A DNA stretch of 8,107 bases from positions 1 through 8,107 of the forward strand of contig CALDRG010000095.1 of the NCBI GenBank assembly GCA_937911265.1, given 5' to 3'. The notes beneath the pieces were generated by a model. It was given only the letters and a program-made list of their open reading frames with translations. It was not told the origin of the DNA and made no database searches. The DNA comes from Thalassarchaeum sp002495735 (GTDB lineage: Archaea; Thermoplasmatota; Poseidoniia; Poseidoniales; Thalassarchaeaceae). A program made the translations under genes and the position numbers. Of the stretch, positions 1-6,640 are shown one piece after another. Each line of letters begins with the position of its first letter. The first letter of the stretch is position 1.

Positions 1-1460
1 CTCCATTTGGAGACGAGGAACGGCTTGGTCGGATCGGTCGTGTCAATAGTCCATAGGTATCCTGTGTGATTGTCGTTAGAGCCGTACTCAGGGGCGATGA
101 TTGTGTAATGCCTCCAATTCTGACCGTAACTCGCGTCTTCGGGTCCGGTGCCGCAACTAGCGGGCCATTCTGACATGGGATCGTATTCGCTGATGCCGTC
201 GCAGACTAGGTTCTTGAACGGAATTGCGTAGTGGATGTTGCCGTTGCCCTGACCAGCGTCGAGCCACTCTTCGGCAGACATGTCGGCATGCCCTCCTCCA
301 TCGGGACCGTACCACCCACTGTCATCAGATGAGCACCCCAACCACCGACCTATCTCCTGTGGCCAAGTAATACCCATCGCGTCAGCCACCTGCGGTGGCT
401 CAGTGACGTCCACAATCCTCAGGCCAGCATCCCAGTAAGATGCAATCAGAAGTTTCTGCTTGGTCACAGGGTGGACGAAGAAGACGTGATCGTGATTGAA
501 AACCGAGCCGCCGCAGGTGGTCTGTCCCTCGGGAGTGTAGGCCCCCCAGCGGAGTATCTCACGACTCGAGTTTTGCTGCTCATCATTCTGATTCGGCAGC
601 CACGATTCAAAGCCTAGAGGGACATAGAACACCTGTGTGCCCTTGACCGGGCCGCCGCCTGCTACGAGCTCAGGATAAGGGTCGGCACCGAATAGGAACA
701 GGTGACACTCCTCTCCGGACCACAGTGGGTTGGAAGGCTCCCAGTCACAATAGACGTGTACATCTTGATTGTGGAAGCCTGCCGGTGGGTTGTTCCACTC
801 AGCGACCTTAATCGGGCTGGTTTTGTCTCCGACGTAGATGACGTCGAGACGATTCGTCCCACTGTTGGCATCGTCGTCGTTGGGTATCGGGTCGAGTTCG
901 CTGTTGGTAAGTTCGTGGTTCACTAACACCCAGTTATTGTCGGCAGTGACCTTGATGTCGATCATCCGGGCAATCTCTGCATAGTATGTTGAAAGCAATT
1001 GTATGTTGTTCGGGTTGCTGATGTCGAGGATCTCGAACTGATTGTAACTAGAGACATAAGCGTAGCAGCCACCGCTACCGTCGGCGTAGATTTCGCAGTC
1101 CTCGTTGAAGTTTCCCTCGATGGCTATCTCCGAGTTGTCTCCGGGGGTCGGCGCGACATTCTTCCATTCTGGGGAGCATGGCCGACCAGCCGTGTTGTCC
1201 AAGTCTGCAGGGGGTTTGACTTCTCCGTCGCAGTTGAGGTTGTGGTAGTCTATCAGATTCGCATTGGAGGTAGAAAGCCGGTGGGCTGGCATGTCGTTAT
1301 GAGAGTGATTGGCATCCTCTATCTCGACAACCGGATCGACCCAAGCGTCCGTGCCCTCATCCAAGTCATCCCCGGTGATGAACGAGAGGCACCCAGAGAG
1401 AGGCGCTAGCACCATCAGTGCGGCCATCATTAGTATCGGGGCGTTTCTCAGTACTGACAT
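1..1460 (-). CDS. Secreted LVIVD-type beta-propeller lipoprotein (partial, 3' end missing)
   Basis: An open frame starts at ATG 1460 and runs without a stop to the window edge, giving 486 visible residues. The N-terminus is a lipoprotein signal: a hydrophobic stretch at residues 8-22, then the lipobox LSGC with Cys24 as the predicted lipidated residue. A GAGG lies 7 bases before the ATG. LVIVD-like propeller strands are visible: YAYVSSYNQFEILDIS (about 133-148), IYVGDKTSPIKVAEW (208-222) and LLIASYWDAGLRIVDVTEP (337-355). Paired cysteines suggest disulfides outside the cell. It is clearly related to the gene just upstream (shared YW-aGLRI-DV, IHYA-P and H-TI-A-E blocks). By alignment to that gene, roughly 145 residues are missing beyond the window. 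The family is a surface beta-propeller of unknown ligand, so no enzymatic role is claimed. The 77-base gap to the upstream gene on the same strand allows co-transcription. Confidence 0.88.
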   Translation of the reverse strand, partial: MSVLRNAPILMMAALMVLAPLSGCLSFITGDDLDEGTDAWVDPVVEIEDANHSHNDMPAHRLSTSNANLIDYHNLNCDGEVKPPADLDNTAGRPCSPEWKNVAPTPGDNSEIAIEGNFNEDCEIYADGSGGCYAYVSSYNQFEILDISNPNNIQLLSTYYAEIARMIDIKVTADNNWVLVNHELTNSELDPIPNDDDANSGTNRLDVIYVGDKTSPIKVAEWNNPPAGFHNQDVHVYCDWEPSNPLWSGEECHLFLFGADPYPELVAGGGPVKGTQVFYVPLGFESWLPNQNDEQQNSSREILRWGAYTPEGQTTCGGSVFNHDHVFFVHPVTKQKLLIASYWDAGLRIVDVTEPPQVADAMGITWPQEIGRWLGCSSDDSGWYGPDGGGHADMSAEEWLDAGQGNGNIHYAIPFKNLVCDGISEYDPMSEWPASCGTGPEDASYGQNWRHYTIIAPEYGSNDNHTGYLWTIDTTDPTKPFLVSKW

Positions 1461-1518
1461 GGACAAGCCTCGCAATCGCCGACGAATACGGTCGGTTGTT
1501 CAATGCACCGGTCGTCCG

Positions 1519-1531
1519 AGCGCTACGCGCT
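1519..1531 (-). other. Short inverted repeat between the two propeller genes
   Basis: AGCGC (1519-1523) and GCGCT (1527-1531) are perfect complements around a 3-base loop. They lie 6 bases past the TAA of the upstream propeller gene. No T-run follows on the minus strand, so this is not a classical archaeal U-tract terminator. It could be a weak mRNA 3' hairpin or chance. Confidence 0.22.
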
Positions 1532-1537
1532 AGGGCG

Positions 1538-3283
1538 TTATTGATCCAATGGAATGCCGTACGGTTGATCAATATCCAGTTGGACGATGTAGAGTCCCGT
1601 GGTGATGCACGACAGGTAGGTGTAGCCCTTATGGTACTCAGCAGCCCAGATGAATGGAGTCCAGCCGAAGTCGTAGTATGCGCTGTCTAGCGGCTCGCCG
1701 TCGGCACCGTGAGACAGATGATAGCCAACTGTCGCAGCCATGTGGGCATCAGACTTGTTGCCGCCCTCAAGTCCCGCTGCCATCAGCGCCTCGATATCCA
1801 TCACCCAGAGCCCCGCATGGTAACTCCCGAGGTAGATCCTACCGTCCCAAGCTCCACCATGGCTGTTATCAGGTAGTCCAGGCAGTCCAGTTTGGAAGAT
1901 TTGAGTGTCGGCGTTATGGGGGCTGAAAAGCAACCACTCCTCTCCGCCGGGGATGTGGTGGTCGAGTGCGAACGGGCTCTCCCACCCGTGGATTAGCCGA
2001 GGCATGAAGCGAACGTTGCCGTTGACCTCCTCATACGGAGTTGTGTCGAGCAAATAGGCCATGCCGGTGCCAACAGTGGTCTCAAGGACCTCAGTAGCGA
2101 GAATGGTCAGGTGCATCTTGCCCGGAGAGTATCCGAGGTGTGAGGCGTCGACCATGTCGTCAACCGGCTCGGCGTAGTGTATGTAGGAGGCCCGACCGCC
2201 ATTCTCGTTGCTAGTGCAGCCACAGTCGATCTCGCCGTCGCCGTCGAAGTCCTCGAACTCCATCCATTGTCCTACTTCCGGAGCCCTCCAGGTACAACCG
2301 GCCTGTGTGCCCCCTGAGAGTCTGCATAGCGAGCCGTGCCACATGTACTCGACGAGGTCTTTGTTGGGGTGTGGGACGTCAGAGACGTCGAAGATCCTCA
2401 GGCCGGCCTCCCAGTATGCTCCGTAGATGTAAGTCCGACCGAAGCGCGGGTCGTTGGAATCTTCTCCCGGCCAGGTCTGCACGGTCATGTCATGGATGTA
2501 GATCCAACCGCCCAGAGTGGACTCCCAACTTACTTCAGCCTCACCTACCTTGACAATTCGCGGCAGGTCACCATAGCCAGCGAAGTTCAGGTGGGCAACA
2601 GTGATGCCCCCGCAAGCATCGCCCTGACCGACGTCACAGGATTCGTAGTCAGGGTTGGCGACGAAGATGTACCACTCGTTGTCTATCATGTGAGTGTAGA
2701 GGTTGTGCGGCCCACTTGGGTGGTCGACGTCGTACCACGCATCAACAAAACTAGGATCAGTCTTGTCGGTGACATCCACTAGAGTAACAGTGACTTGTGC
2801 AGGGTCTTCCCAGTTGCCCACATTTGGATCTGCGGCCCCAGGGTCAACTATCTGGTTCTGCACTATGACGTACTCCCGCCCGTTGTACTCGAGATATTTG
2901 ACATCAAGGACTTGTGTGTTCGGGTCGTAGTACACGCCAGTGACCGTGGTGTTTGAGGGATCGGTGACATCGACGATATGCATCTCGGTCCATCCGGCGA
3001 TGTAGGCGTAGGTCTTGCCATCAGGGGAGTCTGCGACCTGAATCTCGGCATTACCCGGGGCTGTCAGTTCGTTGAATGAGACAGGCTGGATATTATCTGT
3101 GTACATCATGTGTTGGCTTGCATTCCTGTGGTCATGCCCCTCATCCTGCATCAGTGGGTCGAGCATCATGCCAGAACCCGCACCACCGTCATCTGCCACG
3201 TCTGACATCATCATCGCGGCAGTTGCAGCCGCCACTATGCAGACAGCGAGCCCGATGGCCAGAATGGTGCGTTGCGAATCCAC
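1538..3283 (-). CDS. Secreted or membrane-anchored LVIVD-type beta-propeller protein
   Basis: 581 residues, complete, starting at GTG 3283; an in-frame TGA lies a few codons upstream and there is no ATG between, which fixes the start. Residues 6-27 are hydrophobic (TILAIGLAVCIVAAATAA) and act as a signal peptide or signal anchor; Cys15 is mid-helix and does not make a convincing lipobox. A Met/His-rich linker follows (M39, M40, H50, H52, H58, M59, M60). Propeller strands of the LVIVD type include AYIAGWTEMHIVDVTDPS (93-110), VTVTLVDVTDKTDPSFV (164-180) and YIYGAYWEAGLRIFDVSDV (285-303). DFDGDGEID (345-353) is a DxDxDG calcium-type loop, next to a Cys pair (C354, C356). It is a paralog of the following gene but carries a different anchor. 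It is probably an extracellular structural, adhesion or binding protein; its ligand is unknown. Confidence 0.9.
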   Translation of the reverse strand: MDSQRTILAIGLAVCIVAAATAAMMMSDVADDGGAGSGMMLDPLMQDEGHDHRNASQHMMYTDNIQPVSFNELTAPGNAEIQVADSPDGKTYAYIAGWTEMHIVDVTDPSNTTVTGVYYDPNTQVLDVKYLEYNGREYVIVQNQIVDPGAADPNVGNWEDPAQVTVTLVDVTDKTDPSFVDAWYDVDHPSGPHNLYTHMIDNEWYIFVANPDYESCDVGQGDACGGITVAHLNFAGYGDLPRIVKVGEAEVSWESTLGGWIYIHDMTVQTWPGEDSNDPRFGRTYIYGAYWEAGLRIFDVSDVPHPNKDLVEYMWHGSLCRLSGGTQAGCTWRAPEVGQWMEFEDFDGDGEIDCGCTSNENGGRASYIHYAEPVDDMVDASHLGYSPGKMHLTILATEVLETTVGTGMAYLLDTTPYEEVNGNVRFMPRLIHGWESPFALDHHIPGGEEWLLFSPHNADTQIFQTGLPGLPDNSHGGAWDGRIYLGSYHAGLWVMDIEALMAAGLEGGNKSDAHMAATVGYHLSHGADGEPLDSAYYDFGWTPFIWAAEYHKGYTYLSCITTGLYIVQLDIDQPYGIPLDQ

Positions 3284-3338
3284 TGGTCGCCGCGAGCCTG
3301 CCGGTCATGTTGAAGCCATCGCCCCACTACGGCGAAGC
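3284..3338. promoter_or_regulatory. Short divergent intergenic region between two surface-protein genes
   Basis: These 55 bases separate the GTG of the minus-strand propeller gene from the GTG of the plus-strand gene, so both 5' control regions must lie here or reach into the coding sequences. The stretch is GC-rich. I see no TATA box (TTTAWA-like) on either strand and no strong Shine-Dalgarno. That it has promoter function is inferred from gene orientation only. Confidence 0.4.
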
Positions 3339-3932
3339 GTGCACAGAGTCTGTATGTTGACAGTCGCACTATCGCTGCTGCTACTGGCCGCCCCGGCCGC
3401 TGCTCACGACACCAAGGAGTACACCATGCTTCTAAAGGAGGACGGCATGACTCCAGATGGAGTCTCTTCAGGCATTTTGGTTTCCACGGACTCGTTATTC
3501 TTCTACAATGTTGACAGTCGCGAGGAAGTCATTCACAGAGTCTTAATCGACGCCGACGGGGATGGAGAGTTTGAGGGTGTGGACGACATGGCGACGGCCT
3601 GGTTGAGTCCCTCTTGTGAACTCGACGAAAATGACGACAAAGTCGACCCTAATTGCGAGGTCACAGAACTTGTCCTGCTAGACCCCTCCAACGGGCTGCT
3701 ACCTGGTAACATCTCAATGCTCCACCAGATTGACCACAACCAGTCTCTGACCGAGTCGGCCTTCACCGTCAGTTTCTCCGCGGATCAACACACGGTACCG
3801 GACAATCTTCCGGCCGGGTCCGAAGAGGGGCAGTCGGAGGACAACGACCTCCTCGCGCTGGTCTTGATGACTTCATTGGCAGGGATAGTAATCCTCCTGC
3901 CTAGACTGATGGGTTCAACCGAGGACGAGTGA
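3339..3932 (+). CDS. Secreted protein with C-terminal membrane anchor and calcium-type loop, unknown function
   Basis: 197 residues from GTG 3339; ATG 3354 is the alternative (192 residues). GTG is preferred because it adds HR before the hydrophobic core and makes a normal signal peptide. Residues 7-22 are the hydrophobic core, ending in AAPAAA, with predicted cleavage before His23. The outside domain (about 23-165) is beta-rich and acidic. It contains DADGDGEFE (71-79), a DxDxDG calcium-type loop, a possible disulfide pair (C93, C106) and histidines at 66, 129, 133 and 151. An acidic linker leads to a single C-terminal transmembrane helix (about 170-188) and a short tail ending GSTEDE. The fold around FFYNVDS and VIHRVLID faintly recalls cupredoxin-like strands, but no type 1 copper ligand set is complete. 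I do not recognise the family. It is transcribed away from the propeller genes, which suggests a shared surface setting. Confidence 0.82.
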   Translation: MHRVCMLTVALSLLLLAAPAAAHDTKEYTMLLKEDGMTPDGVSSGILVSTDSLFFYNVDSREEVIHRVLIDADGDGEFEGVDDMATAWLSPSCELDENDDKVDPNCEVTELVLLDPSNGLLPGNISMLHQIDHNQSLTESAFTVSFSADQHTVPDNLPAGSEEGQSEDNDLLALVLMTSLAGIVILLPRLMGSTEDE

Positions 3933-3936
3933 GTCC

Positions 3937-3955
3937 TGAGCGACGGTCGCACTCA
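3937..3955 (+). other. Imperfect hairpin after the surface-protein stop codon
   Basis: TGA-GCGA (3937-3943) can pair with TCGC and TCA (3947-3955) around loop CGG, with a 2-base AC bulge. It begins 4 bases past the TGA stop and precedes the tRNA. No T-run follows, so a termination role is only a possibility; it could equally be spacer sequence between the mRNA and the tRNA. Confidence 0.22.
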
Positions 3956-3982
3956 AGAACCCCAGCCGATTCGAACTGCCAA

Positions 3983-4059
3983 GGGCGCTTAGCTCAGCTT
4001 GGAAGAGCACCTGGTTTGCAACCAGGTGGCCGGGGGTTCAAATCCCCCAGCGTCCACCA
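3983..4059 (+). tRNA. tRNA-Ala, anticodon TGC
   Basis: A full cloverleaf can be drawn. The acceptor stem GGGCGCT (3983-3989) pairs with AGCGTCC (4049-4055) and includes the G3:U70 wobble, the alanine identity element. The D stem is GCTC/GAGC (3992-3995, 4005-4008). The anticodon stem CCTGG/CCAGG encloses loop TTTGCAA, with the anticodon TGC at 4017-4019. The T stem GGGGG/CCCCC (4032-4036, 4044-4048) encloses TTCAAAT. The discriminator A is at 4056 and the CCA end is encoded at 4057-4059. No intron is present. The 50-base gap after the upstream CDS shows no clear promoter. Confidence 0.97.
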
Positions 4060-4067
4060 TATCATAA

Positions 4068-4256
4068 TCAGAAAATACCCAATAAGAAGCCAATTAGGTA
4101 TATCGTAACTAGAACTGCCGGCCCGTAGAACAGAATGGCCTTGAGGGAATTCCACCAACTTCTCTCAGCAAACTGTTCCTCAAGTCCGTCAGCTACAGCT
4201 ACACCCAATTCTTCTATCGGTGTTAGAGGCACGCCCCTGCTATGGAGTTCAGACAT
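4068..4256 (-). CDS. Small single-pass membrane protein downstream of tfb
   Basis: 62 residues from ATG 4256 to TGA. The N-terminal half is soluble and acidic (residues 14-31, with EELG and DGLEEQFAE), followed by a Trp pair (W34, W35). A hydrophobic segment (about 38-61, rich in Leu, Ile, Val and Phe) runs to the C-terminus, giving a tail-anchored topology. It begins 9 bases after the tfb stop on the same strand, so it is very likely in the same transcript. Its 3' end stops 8 bases short of the convergent tRNA. I do not recognise a family. A well-formed transmembrane helix and operon-like spacing argue that it is a real gene rather than chance; the short length keeps confidence moderate. Confidence 0.68.
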   Translation of the reverse strand: MSELHSRGVPLTPIEELGVAVADGLEEQFAERSWWNSLKAILFYGPAVLVTIYLIGFLLGIF

Positions 4257-4265
4257 TCAATATGC

Positions 4266-5342
4266 CTACTCTGCAGTTAGTTGGGCCAGTATCTTCAGTA
4301 GGCCCCTGAGGGTTACCTCACTGATTCCCGAGACCTTGCAGACTTCGCTTTGCGTCCTCGGCGAGGAGCTTTCCTGTGAAGCCTTGTAGATGATTACGCC
4401 GGCGATTCCCGAGGGCTTCTTGCCCTGCCAGTCTAGGTTGTCCTTGACGGTGTCCCAAAGGCTCCTGACATCACCTAGCACGTGAGGTGGCAGGCCGAGG
4501 TCTGAATGGAACTTCTCAAAGTACTCCTCCGGTCCGGTGATGTGATGCGTCCCCAGCATCCTAGCAACAAGTCTGATGGTCCGTTTGAGTTCTTTTTCCT
4601 CAACTGCCTTGGTCATGTCGAAGGCCTCTGCGATATCCTCTATCCTGCGAGGTATCTTAGCCTCCCTTGCGGCGATGTAGACGCAGGCTGCGGAAACGCC
4701 ACGGATACTGCGTCCGGTGACGAGACCACGTTCGACTGAGTGTCTGTACAGAGAAGCCGCCTCCTGCTCTATCTGTGACGGCAGATCACCGCGGTCGCGG
4801 ATGAATTGCATTGCCTTCATGAGATTGCGACTACGACTGTCCCGGGTCTTACTGCGCTGGTCGATACGCTGTCGACGCCTCCACCCGCGCAGTGCCTTGC
4901 CAGACATGCCGTGTCGCTTGGCACCGCCTGCAGTGAGGTCCGAGCGACGAATCTCGGTAGAAAGTCCCTTGTCGGATAAGGTGAGTGTTGAAGGTGCACC
5001 CACACGGCTCCTATCGTCGCCGTCAGAGTGGTTAATCCACTCTGCCCCGGGGTCAATCATGTTCTCGGCTACAACGTAGCCGCACTCTGAGCAAGAGGTC
5101 TCGCCTCTGATGTCGTCGGAGTCCCATGAATTGGCCCCGCACACTCTGCAAGGGCCTGTCATAGATTCCGTGCCACGCTCCTTAGACGGGCGTCGCGCAG
5201 GTCGAATCGGCTTTGAGCGGCTTCGCTTCTGGGAAGCACGCTCAGATTCGCCGGTCTGCCTAGCAGTGTCTCGTTCCATCTTCTCAACTCGCAGTTGTAT
5301 AGTAGGGTCCTTATTATTTAAGTCTTCGTTTTCGTTGCTCAT
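4266..5342 (-). CDS. tfb: Transcription initiation factor B (TFB, archaeal TFIIB homolog)
   Basis: 358 residues from ATG 5342. TFB binds the TBP-TATA complex and the BRE and recruits RNA polymerase. A zinc ribbon is seen at C65-x2-C68 and C84-x2-C87. Next comes the B-reader/B-finger segment (about 107-130), with GAEWINH and the conserved RSRVGAPSTLTLSDKGLST. A basic linker with GWRRRQRID precedes two cyclin repeats, about 170-262 and 267-358; the second carries KPSGIAGVIIYKAS and ends in a helix-turn-helix-like segment (TQSEVCKVSGISEVTLRG). The start is set by GGAGG 7 bases upstream. An upstream GTG at 5402 (378 residues) also has GGAGG, at 8 bases. The roughly 64-residue, Lys/Arg/Ser-rich tail before the zinc ribbon is longer than in most TFBs, where the ribbon sits near the N-terminus. 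The frame stays open into the neighbouring gcvT, but that extension is a shadow. Confidence 0.96.
   Translation of the reverse strand: MSNENEDLNNKDPTIQLRVEKMERDTARQTGESERASQKRSRSKPIRPARRPSKERGTESMTGPCRVCGANSWDSDDIRGETSCSECGYVVAENMIDPGAEWINHSDGDDRSRVGAPSTLTLSDKGLSTEIRRSDLTAGGAKRHGMSGKALRGWRRRQRIDQRSKTRDSRSRNLMKAMQFIRDRGDLPSQIEQEAASLYRHSVERGLVTGRSIRGVSAACVYIAAREAKIPRRIEDIAEAFDMTKAVEEKELKRTIRLVARMLGTHHITGPEEYFEKFHSDLGLPPHVLGDVRSLWDTVKDNLDWQGKKPSGIAGVIIYKASQESSSPRTQSEVCKVSGISEVTLRGLLKILAQLTAE
5311..5322 (+). promoter_or_regulatory. Candidate TATA-like element for gcvT inside the tfb 5' end
   Basis: TTATTATTTAAG is the most AT-rich patch near the divergent tfb/gcvT starts. It lies in early tfb codons, about 100 bases before the chosen gcvT start, which would imply a leader of about 80 bases. 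The spacing is only plausible, and the codons here (Asn, Asn, Lys) would be AT-rich anyway. Confidence 0.22.
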
Positions 5343-5423
5343 TGTTCTCCCTCCACTTGCAAGTCTCTTCTCAGTGGTCCTCTTTCCCGTAACTTCTTGC
5401 ACCCCTCGACCCTCCTTCGACAC
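5343..5423. promoter_or_regulatory. Divergent tfb-gcvT intergenic region, strand-asymmetric
   Basis: 81 bases separate the two chosen starts. The minus strand is strikingly purine-rich and holds two GGAGG motifs (5350-5354 and 5411-5415), while the plus strand is pyrimidine-rich. No convincing TATA box is visible within it. Both genes' 5' leaders must lie here. Confidence 0.45.
5350..5354 (-). promoter_or_regulatory. Ribosome binding site of tfb
   Basis: GGAGG followed by the 7-base spacer GAGAACA before ATG 5342. It decides the start against the longer open frame. A second GGAGG at 5411-5415 sits 8 bases before the in-frame GTG at 5402, leaving an alternative, longer product possible. Confidence 0.65.
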
Positions 5424-6575
5424 GTGTCTGAAGACGGGCTGACCAGGACAGCGCTGTACGAGGCCCATCTCGATGCAGGTGCGAAGATGGTTGACTTCCA
5501 CGGTTTCGAACTACCAATCTGGTACTCTTCGATTCAGGAGGAGCATCTAGCGACGAGGGCCGGTGCCGGCCTGTTCGACGTGTCTCACATGGGCTTCCTC
5601 CGGTTCTCTGGCGACGGTGTTCGTTCATGGCTGAGTGGCATTTCGACTCAGGAGTATTTGAACTTCGCAAGCGGCAGGTGTGGATACACCCACTTCCTTG
5701 ATTATGAGGGGTACATCATCGACGACATGATCTTCGCAGTGAAGTCCGAGAACGAAGTCCTTGGAGTTCCCAATGCATCAATGGTTGAAGTAATGCTCGA
5801 TTGGTTCTCCTCGCTTCTTCCAGACGACGGCTCGATCACCATCGATGATATTTCGGATGAGACCAGTATACTCGCCCTCCAAGGGCCATCGTCAATTGCT
5901 GTGCTCAGAGAGGTGCTTGGGGAGGCCAATGCTATTGGCAGGTTCCGGTGCCAAGAAATAGCCGGCAACGAACTCGGAATCTCCGGATGGATACAGGGTA
6001 CCGGGTACACCGGAGAGTCTGGGGTTGAGATCTTCTTGAGCAACACTGACGCACCACGTCTGTGGACTGCTTTACTCGAAGCAGGCGTCGATTCGGGATT
6101 GGTTCCGGTCGGACTAGGGGCTAGAGACACCCTACGCCTCGAGAAGGGCTACTTACTGTCCGGCCAGGACTTTCTCTGGCCCGGCCTCGGCATTGAACCG
6201 GTGGCCAATCTGCCTGATGGCTTCCTAGCTAGGGATACCGGAGAGACTGCGGTGCCGTACGGCCTCGACACTGAGCACGACTTCGTCGGAAATCATCGTG
6301 TGGCCGAATCGCTCAAATCTGGAGCTAAGTGGCATGGGCTGGAGTGCTTGGAGAGAGGCCCCTCGCCAAGGCCAGGTCACGCCGTTCTCTTAGCCGATGA
6401 GGAGGGTGCGAGCGTGCTCGGCTATGTCACCAGCGGAGGTCCCTCGCCGAGTCTGGGGCGAACAGGAATTGCCATGGCGTACCTACAGCCATCTAGTCTG
6501 GGTCAAGAGGTCTGGATACAGTCGAGCCCGCGAAAGAGGGTCAAGGCGAGCATCAGAAGACCACCATTCGTGTGA
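5424..6575 (+). CDS. gcvT: Aminomethyltransferase, glycine cleavage T-protein family
   Basis: 383 residues from GTG 5424; an in-frame TTG at 5397 would add 9 residues. T-protein takes the aminomethyl group from lipoyl H-protein, releases ammonia and passes the carbon to tetrahydrofolate. Family landmarks appear in order: AKMVDFHGFELPIWYSS near the N-terminus, DVSHMG (52-57), IIDDMIF (98-104, containing the expected catalytic Asp), PNAS (116-119), LQGPSS (152-157), GTGYTGESGVEIF (192-204), GLGARDTLRLEKG (230-242), YVTSGGPSPSLG (334-345) and a basic end with PPFV. Length is close to the usual 360-375. About 20 extra residues (261-286) lie between GLGIEPV and DFVG compared with typical T-proteins. 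No gcvH, gcvP or lipoylation gene is in the window, so another folate-dependent GcvT-family demethylase is possible. No Shine-Dalgarno is seen. Confidence 0.93.
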   Translation: MSEDGLTRTALYEAHLDAGAKMVDFHGFELPIWYSSIQEEHLATRAGAGLFDVSHMGFLRFSGDGVRSWLSGISTQEYLNFASGRCGYTHFLDYEGYIIDDMIFAVKSENEVLGVPNASMVEVMLDWFSSLLPDDGSITIDDISDETSILALQGPSSIAVLREVLGEANAIGRFRCQEIAGNELGISGWIQGTGYTGESGVEIFLSNTDAPRLWTALLEAGVDSGLVPVGLGARDTLRLEKGYLLSGQDFLWPGLGIEPVANLPDGFLARDTGETAVPYGLDTEHDFVGNHRVAESLKSGAKWHGLECLERGPSPRPGHAVLLADEEGASVLGYVTSGGPSPSLGRTGIAMAYLQPSSLGQEVWIQSSPRKRVKASIRRPPFV

Positions 6576-6640
6576 TTTACACGAAAAGTAGAGAAGTCCG
6601 CCGGGCAAATCCTCATTGCTGTTCACCCTTTTCACGGACC

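Noticed and set aside
999..1409. 136-residue plus-strand open frame opposite the lipoprotein gene
   Set aside because: It is a shadow of the LVIVD reading frame on the minus strand, which has a lipobox and family motifs.
2336..2782. 148-residue plus-strand open frame opposite the propeller gene
   Set aside because: It is antisense to well-conserved propeller sequence, lacks any recognisable domain, and mirrors the codon pattern of the real gene.
3072..3338. Upstream extension of the plus-strand surface-protein frame to 3072
   Set aside because: It is antisense to the 5' end of the propeller gene and would bury a clear signal peptide inside the protein; the GTG/ATG at 3339/3354 gives a normal secretory N-terminus.
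3501..3790. Type 1 copper cupredoxin
   Set aside because: Strands around VIHRVLID look vaguely similar, but no Cys-His-Met ligand cluster is present in the C-terminal part of the domain.
5343..5501. Upstream extension of the tfb frame to 5501
   Set aside because: It overlaps the conserved start of gcvT on the other strand and ignores the GGAGG-ATG at 5342. Only the part back to GTG 5402 remains possible.
5702..6130. 142-residue minus-strand open frame opposite gcvT
   Set aside because: The Ser/Pro-rich composition is typical of an antisense shadow; the plus strand carries the GcvT motifs throughout.
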